A DNA stretch of 64,000 bases, from NCBI GenBank assembly GCA_029747015.1, contig JAKOGI010000354.1:217501-281500 (forward strand). The letters are read 5' to 3'. This document shows positions 38,300-50,200 of the stretch, one piece after another. The translations under genes and the position numbers were made by a program. Within the stretch, counting starts at the first letter, position 1; every line of letters begins with the position of its first letter. The stretch is from Carnegiea gigantea (lineage: Eukaryota > Streptophyta > Magnoliopsida > Caryophyllales > Cactaceae). The notes under the pieces are model-generated. The model was given only the letters and a program-made list of their open reading frames with translations. It did not search any database and was not told the DNA's origin.

Positions 38300-39300
38300 A
38301 TCCCCAATAATGTCTTCTAGTCTATCATTATCCAGATAATCATCAAAATCTTCATCAAGTTTAAGATACTCTGGATTCCATTTTTCAAATAATTCATGTA
38401 GATATTTCTTTCCTTTTTTTAATAGGAATTTTTCTAGCTCGTAAAGAGATAATAAAAGACATCTTCTAAGGTTGCTCCTTCTATCTTCATATATTTGGAG
38501 AAATCACTATGATAAGGGAAAATAGTGTTCCTGCAATGCATTAATATTGTTTCTCATTCAATCAATGTCCACATTTGATAATAAATATTGTAAAATCCAA
38601 TAACTCTAGCTAAAGTAGGATCACTAACTACTTCTTGTCATTCTGAAAGCCATTCTTGTCGTTGATTATTGAGATCTTCTAGATCAATTAATTGAACAAC
38701 ATAATGGGCCAGTTTGACCCTTCCATTTTCATACTCAATCACTGCGCAATGTACCTTAACTTATAGACTTCTATCCTATGAAATTTTTGTTGGGCCATTA
38801 GAAGATGTGAGAATTCAATGGATCTTTTTAAATATATACTTTTAAAACTTAGTTAATATGAGAAGAATGGGCACTTAGGATCTGGGGTTTTCATGAGTTA
38901 AGCTATCATTCCATATTCCTAGACTTTCATGAAAGGACCATCTAAAGGTATTGATTTTATTGGGAATAACACACCACCAATTCTATATCTAGTAAGGAAG
39001 AAAATTGTAGTACTTCGTGACTCCCACATATCGTATGAATAATTATGATAGTAATCGATGCAGGCTGCATACTAATCGTTGAACCGTTTTTCTCGAACAT
39101 ATGAACTTATTTTTTCTTCAACATTGTAAGAACACCTTAAGGAATTCATTTGTAACTCTAAAAGGTTGAATCTTTATACTATTAGATTGGTAGAAGACAA
39201 CAAACTAGAGTGTGATCTACTTTTTGTATGAAATTCTAAAATATCCATAAGGATTATATTGGAAGGAGAAATTCGTTATAGCAGTAATGGCATTTCATTT
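38300..39300 (-). pseudogene. EPRV B region after RNase H
   Basis: Collinear with 21800-22960 of copy A and full of stops. It keeps fragments such as the KVDHTL-VCCLLP segment opposite RPHFGLLSS of A. Function not recognised. Confidence 0.5.
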
Positions 39301-39489
39301 TGGATTTTCTGCATTTCCAGCAAGAGTTTTGTTCTGATGATCACTATTGGAAAGTTCACAAATTACACTATCTACTAGAGAATTCTTCAATCCATGTATA
39401 TATTCAATAGAAAAAGAAAATTGGTTAAGCCAAAATTACCAATGTAGGATTCGCCCTTATGCTTGCATATTTGATTCAAATAACCAAGT

Positions 39490-40420
39490 ATTCCTTTGTA
39501 ATCAATTTAAATTAGAAATGATTTTGGGGCTAAATAGATTAAGAACTTTTTAATTCCCTTTATGACTGCAAGGATTTCTTTTTCCATTATGAAATAGTTT
39601 TATTTTGCTTTATAAAACTCTCACTGTAGTATTTGCAAAGTTTTTCCTCTTCTTTGATTTTGAATACTGCACTCTAATGTTCATTATTGGTTTCAATCTC
39701 AAGAATTAAATCATCTCTTCATTAGACAAATTAAGAATAGAAAGATTGTTGCACATCTTTTAAAGTTTTCAACAATCTTTGAATCACTAAGGCTCCATGT
39801 CCAACTTACTTTTGTCTTAAGTCCCCACCACAATGGTTTTTTCAATTTAGCTAAATTTTTAATGAAATCTGAAGTATAGGCAAAACATACAAGAAATCTT
39901 TCTAATTGCATCTTATCTTCAATCTTCTTTGGGAAATTTTCTATTTTTTTTTCTAAAATATACTTTTGTAGGATGATTTGCTCTGCTTTTATTCATTCAT
40001 AATGTCTTTAAGGGGCACTAAAAGTAGTCACTGGAATTCTTACTTCATCCATTTTTATTTTCCAATATCTGCTTTTGCAATCTATTTTTGAGAACCAAGA
40101 GGTCCTTGGATTCAATTGAAAAGTACTATTTTATTTGGAATATAATAACCATAAAAGACAGTATTATCATTAAGTTTTTTATAATTGATTACTATTCTAG
40201 CTTTTCTCTCCTTTTCCTTCAGCATGATTTCTTACCATGAAAGTGGGCTAGGGATGGTGTGAGGACTTTTATTATTCTTGATTAAGCATTTATCCAAAAA
40301 TTCTCTTATATGCTTATCAAATTTTAGATATCCTAGTGTATATACACCATCTATTTGACTCGGATAATAGTGTTATGGTTTTGCAAAGCAGTCTTTGCAA
40401 ATGCCCTATCTTCGTCCCAA
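39490..40420 (-). pseudogene. EPRV B reverse transcriptase and RNase H, RT core deleted
   Basis: RT entry segments are recognisable at 40400-40010 and RNase H pieces at 39900-39500. Compared with copy A, the ~245 bp corresponding to A 20854-21098, which hold YIDD, are missing. The junction is at about 39990-40000, where the ATTATGAATG of A is followed at once by AATAAAAGCAGAGCAAATC. This copy cannot have encoded an active RT. Confidence 0.75.
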
Positions 40421-40593
40421 AATTTAAGAGGATTTTCATAGTAGCGTTCTTTATATAATTCTTCTTGTTGTTCACCAATATGCTCTTTAATGGGTAACTA
40501 TAAGTAGTGAGATTGTTAGTGTTATCTCATATTATGCAGGGCTTACCTTTTTCACCATGCTGACTGTGTGTAAACTTAATAGGAACCGAGTGA

Positions 40594-41050
40594 TCATTTA
40601 TTGCAAATATGACTTGGTTTATGTAGCATTTGAAAATTATTTTCAATAATTATATCATGCGAGGGTTGATCAGTAGCCAATAGGACTGGAATAATATATT
40701 GAATTCCTCTTATTTCTATGTATAACTCCTCTATGACTTCATTGTGGCTTATTATGCTATAATCAGCTATTCGCACTTGTAAGTGATTATTGGCTTTTTC
40801 CCACATAAATTTTCGAAATATTCTCCAAAATAGACAAAACAACCACTATCTATGTAAGTGCACACTTCAATCTATATTGTGTCTTGCGGGGTCAAGACTC
40901 ACTCTATTCATTTCACTGGTCATACTAATTGGATCGTCTTCTTTAAGATCTTCTTTAGCTATTGAAGATCCTTCTCCCCTTCTGATCTTGCACTCATACT
41001 TCTTAATAATTTGGGTTCAAAGGTAATTTTTCCATTTTCATCAATCTTTA
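40594..41050 (-). pseudogene. EPRV B aspartic protease region
   Basis: The retropepsin site reads YIDSGCFVYFGEYF at 40856-40815, so the Asp-Ser-Gly triad is kept, unlike in A. It is followed by an open piece to 40594 with QPSHDIIIENNF, matching the conserved downstream block. Upstream is frameshifted. Confidence 0.75.
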
Positions 41051-41169
41051 TTACATTTTTCTTATTGATTTTTACGGCATAGGCAAAGCTAGATATCCAT
41101 GACCTATCAATTTTTATCTCTTGCGAATTAGATTTTATCCTTTGAATTTTTTACATTGGAGTAGGACTT

Positions 41170-41606
41170 CTAAATTTTTCTGACCTCTATCATTGTTACC
41201 TTAGCTTTTGGATCCACAGCATTGACTAAGTTGAAGATTATTTTCCAAAATATCCTTAGTAGGTAACATCTTGTTTTCAGATCCATCCCAATTGTTTTTA
41301 TCTTAAGGGATGAGAGGTTTTTGGTATGTTTATCTTTTATGCTCACATAATATCCCGGTCGGTAATTGAATCTTACTAACCCATTACACAAATTGGTCCT
41401 AATCCTTATGATAATTTGGTTATTAAACTTGGTATACCTAATATGACAGAGCAAAGTATAAAGACCAATATCTTTGCCATAATATCGTAACGAAGTAAGT
41501 TGAACTTGAACGCTTCCAACATAGATATACCTATACTTTCTATCTTTGTTATGCTTAAGGGTATTTTCTTAATTAATGAGATTAACTTCTCCCACATCAT
41601 ATTCAC
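41170..41606 (-). pseudogene. EPRV B movement-protein-like region
   Basis: Two overlapping frames (41606-41406 and 41454-41170) together cover the 30K-type pattern. Visible elements are the VQVQLTSLRYYGKDI segment in the third frame, NLCNGLVRFNYRPGYYVSIK, and KIIFNLVNAVDPKAKVTMIE. One or two frameshifts break it. This copy gives the better evidence that the domain is a movement protein. Confidence 0.65.
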
Positions 41607-41953
41607 AGTCTTTTATCTCTAATCTCCTTCCATCATTTCATATAAATACTTACTCTTTAATTGAAAGATGAATTTTTTTATAGATCATGTCTCTCTGAAT
41701 ATATAAGAAGAACCCAATCTTCTTTGACATCTTCGTTTCCATTATCTACTATAAATTATTCTCCTTGAAGATCACCAAGACTAATAGAGCTACTATCCAT
41801 CATATGACTAGTTTTTTCATAATCACTTTCTTCATATTCATTTTCCATTACTATTTTAACAATTCCTTTGTTGTTTTTTAGAGCTAGGTCCAATGCTTGT
41901 TCTTTACTAAGGTCAAAGTATTCTAAACTTTCCAATGTTTCTATAAGCTTATT

Positions 41954-43540
41954 GTTCTCATTTTTGCATTCGTTTGTATAATGAACTACTTATCTGCATG
42001 CCCAAAACTTAGAGGACAATAAGCAGCTTTTCTAAAAAACCAATATCTTTCGGTACGAGGCTTGTTATAATATTTTCTTTTGTATTTTTACCCCCTTTAT
42101 TTGTTAAAAGCTTTTTTCTTGAAAATATTTCGTTTTATTCTCTTCTCAGGTTCATTTCCCCATTAATAAGAAGTATCTCAACAGGATAGAAATTATTTCT
42201 TTATTTTCATTTATTTTAGAGATCAAGACATTGATCATTGACTCATTTTCTTAAATAAGAAATTCTAGTTTCAAGAGTATCAATGACATCTGCTTCTTCA
42301 AACCATGTAATTTATCTTTCATTGATTATGGGATTGATCGGATAAGGTAATTTGTTATAAAACATACCGTAATTAATTTCATTATGCCCAATTTTCTAAT
42401 AGTATTGACTAAGTTTAGCAAGATAATTTTCAAGATATCTCTTGTCCCATAAGTCTATGTTATTAATCTTTCTTTGCCATTCCCTTGCTTTTTCTTTAGA
42501 ATCAAGCTTAACTCTGATAAATTCAATTTTGATTTCTTTACGTAATTTTTTAAACATGGCAGCTAATGTTTCCATCATTCTTACTACATTTTTACCTTCC
42601 TCATTTAATAAGTCATATTAGTCAGCTACAGTGTCAGAAAAACTATGTTCGATATAGTTTAGAAAATTTCCAACCATCCATGGTATTCAAGTTCAAGATA
42701 CTATTCATATACTTTTTCAATGTTCAAATATTTCTTCTCGATTGCAAGCTAGGATGTAATCCATTTAGCTAATTGGGGTAAGGCTAATCTCTTCAAAGGA
42801 TGTGGTTTTCCTTAGGATGAACCCAAAGAAAAAGTTGTACGTCCTACAAGAACATATCTAGGTCGCATAAAATGGATCTTTCTTCTAAAAAATTCACCAA
42901 ATTCTTTAAGTTTAAGAATAACATTATTAACTAGATTGAATTCGATTTCATCTATATTGATTTCTTCTCCAATCTCATTAATTTCACCGTCATCTACCAT
43001 TTTTTATAATTTTTTAATCCAATTTTCTCCTAGTTTCTTCTAAAGGATCAAATTAAGATCTTGCTTAATTAGGTTCTTCTATTGATATATTTGTTCTTCC
43101 AACTGGATATTATTTATCTCTTCATTATCAAACAAGACTTCTTATTTTTCTACTATTGCATCCATGATTTTGTTCAATTCTTCTGGGTTTTGTTCTTTAT
43201 CAAACATAATTTCTAATTCCTTAATATTACACTCTTTATGTTCCATCCTCTTCTTCTTTTATGCCTTTTCAGACGATTTTTCAGTTGATTTTTCTCATAC
43301 TTGTTTTTTGATTCTTATATCTTACAAAGGAAATGGATTCTTTTTTTTTTTTGGGTTTTGGAAATGATATTTATGCTGAAATGGAGTACTAATACTTAAA
43401 TCGTATCTTCCACTATGTCTAATTTCGTTGATCAAAGAAAGGCAGATTACCGATAATTGCTTCTTTAGCTCCTTTATTTTAGTCTAAATTTTTGTTAATT
43501 CCACTTTCAATTCCAAAACTATATCAGTGATATAGTTTAA
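41954..43540 (-). pseudogene. EPRV B coiled coil, capsid and zinc knuckle
   Basis: The coiled-coil start (ITDIVLELKVELTKI) is near 43530, the capsid core pieces are at 43000-42396, and a damaged knuckle (VVHYTNECK) is near 41995-41965. The first knuckle cysteines are partly lost. The region is collinear with copy A without the MITE, and has many stops. Confidence 0.7.
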
Positions 43541-43685
43541 TCATGGTGCTACTAAAGTGGCTCCTCATGGTGAGTGCACAATATGTGAACACTTAGGAGC
43601 AGGATAAGTAGATGATGATTCGAGCATTAACTGCAATTAATTATCTTAATTATCTTAATTATACTAATTATTTTTTGCTCACGTG

Positions 43686-43697
43686 TCTCTGATACCA
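43686..43697 (-). other. EPRV B primer-binding site (tRNA-Met)
   Basis: On minus, TGGTATCAGAGA, at the same place relative to the coiled coil as in copy A. Confidence 0.85.
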
Positions 43698-43989
43698 AAT
43701 CAAGGAGACTTCAAGTAGTACTTATGAGCATAAAATCACACGCACAAAATTTAAATTTTCAAAAGTAAGTTTCTAAGGATTTGAGTAAAATGTGCAAATA
43801 TAAAAAGTTGTGGGCATTATACATGAATTGAAACAGTAGAATTGGACCTAGAAAATCGTTTGCGTAAACTTTGAGAGTCTTCTTTATCAGTTACCTCATA
43901 AGTCAAGATACCTTATAATTAAATTTAAAAATTGAGGATCCTTAAAATAATTTATACAAAACTAAAAGTACATTTGTGTAATTTATTGT

Positions 43990-45630
43990 GAGACCACCTG
44001 TACCCCCAGGTGGACCTGGGTTGCCAAGGAGATTACATAGTTGGTTCTGATGTGGCCCACACATTGCGAAAGGGTGTTGACTGTAATACCAAATTTAATG
44101 AACCAACCCAGACCACACAACACATATCACCAACATGAGAACTCCAATAATTAGGCCCACAATGTAACCACTAAGTCCAAAAGTGGAAGGCCTCATTATT
44201 AGGCTTTGCGAGCGTAAACCATCTAAATTTGAATCTTTCACTTAAATTAACGATGTGGAGCAAAGTCTCCTTATACATATTCACACGAACTTGGGGCGTT
44301 ATAGATACTGTGGATTTTTTTTTTTGCCCATATAATATATCTAGCCTTCTAAATTTAGTGGACTTTAGAAGACTTATCATGAAATGAAGTTTATACTTTT
44401 CTTAGCCTCCATATTGAAAGTGCTCTAGGCAGATGAAAATCCTAACAGAATATCTTGAATGAACCCAAAAAAAAAAAAAAAAAATTAGACTTTCAATTCC
44501 CAATGTTAGACGGAAAGCCACTAAGGAAGTTTTTATAAGGTCTACGAGCAACATAAACCTATTCCTTATGTTTTTGGCGTAAGTAGCATCTTTCAGAAAA
44601 AAATAATAACAAAAGATAGAGTACCGACATAGAGTTTTCGTGATAAACAAATCATTTATAAAGAGATTATTAGATGTTTGCTTTTGACGTAAGTTAAATT
44701 GGGGATAAATTGAGGGTATTTAATAAGGAGATAAGTCATGCTCATAAAGGAGGGCAAAGGTCGGCAACAATGAACTCCTTGTACATCCAACAATGGTATT
44801 TTCTCGAAGAGCAATCACATTCACCAAGAGTATGTAAATAGAAGGTAGATGATATATTAGATTGAGTTGTAATGGTTAAGATCATCATCTACCAAGGTAC
44901 CAATTAGGAAGGGCATGCCTTCTCAATATTCACATTATAGGTATTTTTCGCAAATGTATTCTGATGATTATTGCTTTGAATTAAGTCCTTTTTCCTCATG
45001 TGGACTAAACAAGTACTTGAAATGCCACGAGGCTAATGAAAATGAAATTTATTATGGTCCAGTGATGATTTTAGAATGTATTTTTTTGGGCAATTTTGAA
45101 CTCAAATTCGATGTAGGTAATTTGAATTTTGCATATTTATATTGTTTTAAGGGCAACATTGTTCGGAATCACTTGAAAAATAGAATTTAAAATGACTTTT
45201 GATAATTAAATAAAAAATATTCCCCAAAGGCTGGAGCATTGGGAGCTATTTGTAAAATTCGGATTGTTTGTGTCTAAATCCCTAAAAATTTCAATTACTT
45301 CTATCTAATAAACCTAGTTTATAATCTAAGGACGTTAACATAGACATTATACAAAGCAAAACCTAACAAAAGATTCTAACAAACTAGGGGAGAAAAGAAA
45401 CTCTAGGCCCAACTTTGTTTGTTTTTTTTTTTAAATTTTTTGGGATCAAATATGAAAAACAAAACTTCATAATATGATATGAAAAGTACCTGGCTTGTTG
45501 AATCCATGCACCAATATTTCATACTATTTTACTGTGTAGCACATTTTAACTAGGTCCTACGTTTTGGAATGTATGGCATCGACAACTTTCCTATGCCTGT
45601 TGATGTGCTGTATGGAATTCTCTATTGCTC
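43990..45630 (-). repeat. Repeat X, copy X3
   Basis: Starts with a TGCCAAGGAGATTACATAG-like block and is collinear with X1 through 45420 (ACTAGGGGAGAAAAGAAACTC). It lacks the part of X1 equivalent to ~14300-15200. On minus it reads TTAAATTTGGTATTACAGTC, a decayed LTR end and primer site. No coding region. Confidence 0.75.
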
Positions 45631-46262
45631 TATTGGACTGGTTATATCATAGAGACTACACAGTAGATAGTAATCTGGCCCACACATTGCAGAAGTGACT
45701 TGACCCTGATACAAAATGTAAAGAACTAACCCAAACCACATGCCACATCTTACTAACATGAGAAGTCCAGTAATTAGGCCTATAACTTGCAACCACTAAA
45801 CCTAAAATGGAAGACCTTATAGATAATTTTTGTCGACATAAACTATATAAACTTGATATCTATCACTTACACTAATGATGTGGAGCAAAGTCCACCATAC
45901 ACATTCACACGATCTTGGGAGGTTACAAATACTGGAGAGTTTTTTTAGTTTGTATTAATATACATAAGCTTTGGACTACAATGAACTCAAGAAGAATTAA
46001 CATTGGAGCAAAGTTTATACCTTTCTTAGCCTTCCTATCAGAAGTAGGTAGACGAAAATTCTAACAAAATATCTTAAATGACCCCAAAAAAAAAAAAAAA
46101 TCAGACTTTCAATTCCTAATTTTGGGTGGACAGCTATTCAGGACGCTTTTTATGAGATGCACTAGCCACATAAACCCATCCCTTGTAATTGCAAAAGATA
46201 GAGGACTAGGATGGAGTTTCTTTTTTTTTGTTTTAAAAAAAAATACATAGAAAGAGATTGTT
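45630..46262 (-). repeat. Repeat X, copy X4, truncated
   Basis: Repeats the junction block (CATAGAGACTACACAGTAG, then GGCCCACACATTGCAGAAG) and the first ~600 bp of X, and stops near 46262 (AGAAAGAGATTGTTAGGTG). Directly follows X3, showing tandem order. Confidence 0.75.
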
Positions 46263-46264
46263 AG

Positions 46265-46500
46265 GTGTCATGCATTTGATAGGTTAAGTTTTGTAAACAG
46301 TAAGTTAAGCTTTTGTGAATAATGGGTTAAGTTTTTGAGAAGTGTATTGACTTAAAATATTTTTGTGAACATTAGATTAAGTTTTTTGTTAGTAATAGTT
46401 TAACTTTTTACAAACAATGGGTTAAGTTTTTGTGAACATCAGGTGAATTTTATCTAAGCAATAGAACTTTTCTTTTTCTAATGATGATAATATTTAACTT
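46265..46500. repeat. Degenerate GTTAAGTTTTTGTGAACA repeat, left of MULE
   Basis: Words such as GTTAAGTTTTTGTGAACA and AACAATGGGTTAAG recur every ~25-35 bp. A similar texture (TTTTGTGAACAAT) continues right of the MULE at 52625-52950. Confidence 0.6.
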
Positions 46501-46512
46501 ATTTTTTTTAAA

Positions 46513-46832
46513 GGGAAATTGGATCATAATAAACTATACTTTGGGGGATTTGGACAATATTAAACCGTATCATAAAGCTGGACAATAATAGTATGTACTA
46601 TTGACATATTTAATGTTTTCATCAATAATGGTGCTGGAGACGGCTGAACTATGACGTGGCAATCGGAGTAATAACTTTTTGACTATTATACCCTTGGAAA
46701 AGAGTTGACCTATGAAATTGGTTTTGTTTTCGTTTTTAAAAAAAAGAAAAAGAAAAAGAAAGCCAGGCTTTGACCCCCGCACTTTCTCCCATCCTCCTCA
46801 CCTTATTCTTCCTCTGTTAAGCCCCCTCCCAT
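46513..46832 (+). repeat. MULE left terminal inverted repeat
   Basis: Matches the inverse of 52275-52600 over ~320 bp with small indels. Shared landmarks are ATACTTTGGGGG, GGACAATATTAAACCGTA, TATTATACCCTTGGAAAAGA and AAGCCAGGCTTTGA. By eye the two differ at roughly 10-12 percent. Confidence 0.92.
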
Positions 46833-47201
46833 GAAATTCCTCTCAACTAAAACTCAGACCACCAATTTGTGGAACATCGTAACCAAGAGAGCCGAAGCAT
46901 AATTTGACGCCGCTTATGTAAGTGGAGTTCAAAGATAATTGAAGCATACTGTGAAGGATCGAAATAGTGGAGTAGCTATGTTGGAAATTATCTGCAATGT
47001 AAGGTTAGTGTCTTCAATTTACATTTATACTCGATAATGTAAACCTAATTTGATAGTGAGAGTGAATTTTGATCCTCAGTATATGAAAATTGGGGGGGTT
47101 GGTACAGGTTAGGGTTTAATTGTGTGTGAAATTGCATGTTGTGATGGCTATTGATCTTGTGTGTTGTTTTCATATGTAATTATTGTTTTGTAGTATTCAA
47201 T

Positions 47202-50200
47202 ATGGGAGATGATAGCATAATCTTGCATCTTCACCATGGTGGAAAATTTGCGAAAGAAAGAAAGCTGAACTATGAAGGAGGTAGCTGTAGGATCATTGAA
47301 CCTGTTAATGTGAATAGATTGTCCTTTTTTGAGTTGAAAGGAATTACCTGTGAGAAAATTAGTTATGCTGGTTTGTTGGATTTCTTTTATGTGATACCTG
47401 GTTGCTCTATGGAAAGTGGTTTGAGGAGGTTATTTATAGAGGAGGAGTCGGTTGAAATGGTGAAGTACTGTATGGGTAAAAAACAAATTCATGTATACAC
47501 TGTTCATGGGGTAGGTGAACTAGAACTTCTACCTGATGTATTGCCTTGTAACACCTCGAGTGTAGCTTAAAAGGATCGAAGTGACTATTTATATCACCAA
47601 AGGTGCACCTTTCTTTTCGGGAAGGCCACTCTTAAGAACTCACAGTTAAACGTGCTTGCTGGGGAGCAATCTTGGGATTGGTCACCTCCCAGGAAGTTTT
47701 CTCAGGTAGCATGTGAGCGAGGATAAAGCACGTCGGAAAGACTTATGATGATTTGTGGGGCCAGTCAATAATCCTTAAACCGTTATTGGTAAAACTCGCG
47801 ATCGAGAGGGGTTGGGGCATTACATGCCTGCTCCGGGAGATCAGTGTCTAAGGGACCAATGCAACCCTCCTAAAGAGGAAGAAGAAAGCAATCAATCCAA
47901 ACATATATCCCAAAGAACAATAGCCAAGAAATCCAAAGCCCAAAAAGCATCAGCCCAAAAAACAACAGCTTAAAAAGTTGTTTCCCAATCACCCAAAAAC
48001 CAAAGCCCCATAAGTACAAAGTTAGTACCCAAAAGCCCCACCACTAGAAATGCAGTACTCAAAGGCCCACCAACCTAGGACCCCAAGACCCAAAAACAAA
48101 AATCCTACCAACCCAACAATCTAGCTCCCAAAGCCCAAAACCTAGAACCCAACCAACCTAGAAATCCAATTTAGACAAGTTTGTGACCAAAACCCTACCA
48201 ACTCAGAAATGTAATTTAGAAAATCCTAAGACCAAAACCCCACCAATCAATAATTCCACCCAAAGCCCCACAATCAAAAGGCCAACTACTGTACAATATG
48301 TTGACTATGATTGGGAAGACCCAAGGCTAGAGTCACCTTTACCTTGGAATAATCTTGTGGGTGGAGATGCAGGCAGTTCAGATGATGATAGTGATTACCA
48401 TCCTTATGGTGAGGATGATCATGACAGCGACAATAATTGGGTTGTTAATGAAGTTGCAACTGATGATATTGATGATAATGGGGCCGGTGAAGAAGCTGCC
48501 ACATGTGATGGTGATGACACAGAAATTAAAGATGTGGAAACAAGTGATGATGAGTGGCAGATGACAAAGGAACAAGTTGGAGAATTTAGGAAACAGAACA
48601 GTAAAATTTCAGAAACTAAATCCACAGCAGTTGAGAATGAGAATATAATTGATGAAGCAGTTGGTGGAGGTACTGAGCTTCAAAGTGAGTATGAGGATAG
48701 TGAAGTTGAAATGGAAACTCCCGGTGAAAGTGATGAGGAGGATAACATGTTTTTGAGGAGGAAAGAGAGCACTCAGAGTAGATGACAATATTGATTTTAA
48801 AAAACTCAAGTGGCAAGTGGGCATGTGTTTTGCAACTGCCTAAAAATTCAAAGATGCTATTGTGAGGTTTGCATTAGCACAGAGCTTTGACTTGAAGTTC
48901 AACATATCAGATGCAGGAAGAAAAAGGTTTCAAGTAGTGTGCAAAGGTACTTGTAATTTTAAAGTGTATGCATCATGGGATAAGAGGAAGGCTATGTACA
49001 TTGTGAAATTAGTGAGCAACCAACACAGATGCACTAGGAATATGCTCAGCAACAGACAGCTTAAACCAACCTGGGTGGCAAGGAACTACATTCTGAAATT
49101 CAAAGACAAACCTCATTGGTCAGCTAAGGAGATTATGAATAAGGTGAAGAATGACTTTGGAGTTTGCATAAGTAAATGGGTAGCATACAAAATCAGAAAA
49201 GTGGTAGCAAAGCTATTGTGTGGTTTAATGAAGGAGCATTATTGCAAGCTTGGAAGCTATATAGAGGAGATGAAAAGGAGCAACAGTAGTAGCACATTCC
49301 TTCTTGAGACTGATCCACCAATCACTCAAGAGATTCCTGTATTCAAGAGATTTTTTGTTTGCTTTGATGGCTAAGAGTGGGAATCTCAGTGGGTGTAGGC
49401 ATGTGCTCTGTATTGATGCTGCATTCATGAAGACATTCTTAGGGGGACACTGTCGTTTGCAATAGGTATTGATGGCAACAACCAGATATATCCTTTAGCT
49501 TGGGCAGTTATAAAAGGTGAAAACAATTAGAGTTGGGGTTAATTCCTTACAAATGTGAAAAACTTTACAGGCAGCAGTGATGGCCAAGGTTGGGCAATCA
49601 TATCTGATCAGCATAAGGTAATCATGGCTTTCAAAATATATTTCCCCTTTATTGGCTTTCAAACAATGACTAATGAGTTTTTTTTTTTTTTTTTTTTGTG
49701 TTACTTGTTTCAAGCAATCTCACATGCAGTGTCAAATGTCTTACCCAACAGTGAACGTAGGAGTTGTGTTAAACATATATATATGTCAACTGGCATAAGA
49801 TATATAAGGGCGATGAGTTAAAGATGTTATTTTGGAATGTAGCCAAGGCATACAATGACACTGATGTCAGAATTGCCTTAGATGAGTTAAAGAAAGCATC
49901 CCCAAAAGCTACTGATGACTTCATTGTCCAAACTCCTAAAATGTTCTGTAGGGCCTTTATGAACGCAAACAGTAAGTGTGATGTCATAGTGAACAACATG
50001 GCAGAAACTTTTAATGTGTACATAGTACAAGTAAGGGTTAAGCGTCTTATTTACATACTGAAAGATATAAGACGTGCATTAATGAAGAGGATAGTGTTGA
50101 AGAGAACAACCATGGAGAAGGCAACTGATGATGTATGTCCAAGAATAAGAGTTAAGCTGGAAAAAGAAAGAGAGGAATCAAGGAACTACCACCCACTACC

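Larger units (their letters stand above)
36373..43990 (-). mobile_element. Endogenous pararetrovirus copy B (Caulimoviridae)
   Basis: A second copy of the same virus family, inverted relative to copy A. Order on minus: primer site (43697-43686), coiled coil, capsid with zinc knuckle, movement protein, protease, RT, RNase H, last region, promoter, leader. Similarity to A is visible throughout but both are heavily mutated. Two MITEs (36719-37152, 37397-38017) sit in the leader, and the RT core is deleted. Edges were set where similarity to repeat X begins. Confidence 0.85.

Noticed and set aside
47634..47712. A 5S rRNA gene
   Set aside because: Only part of 5S is present, it is diverged, and it lies inside a TG...CA unit with a target duplication, so it belongs to a TRIM LTR.
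48355..48625. Frames on both strands across the acidic linker of the transposase
   Set aside because: Shadows of the GAT/GAA-rich acidic coding stretch.
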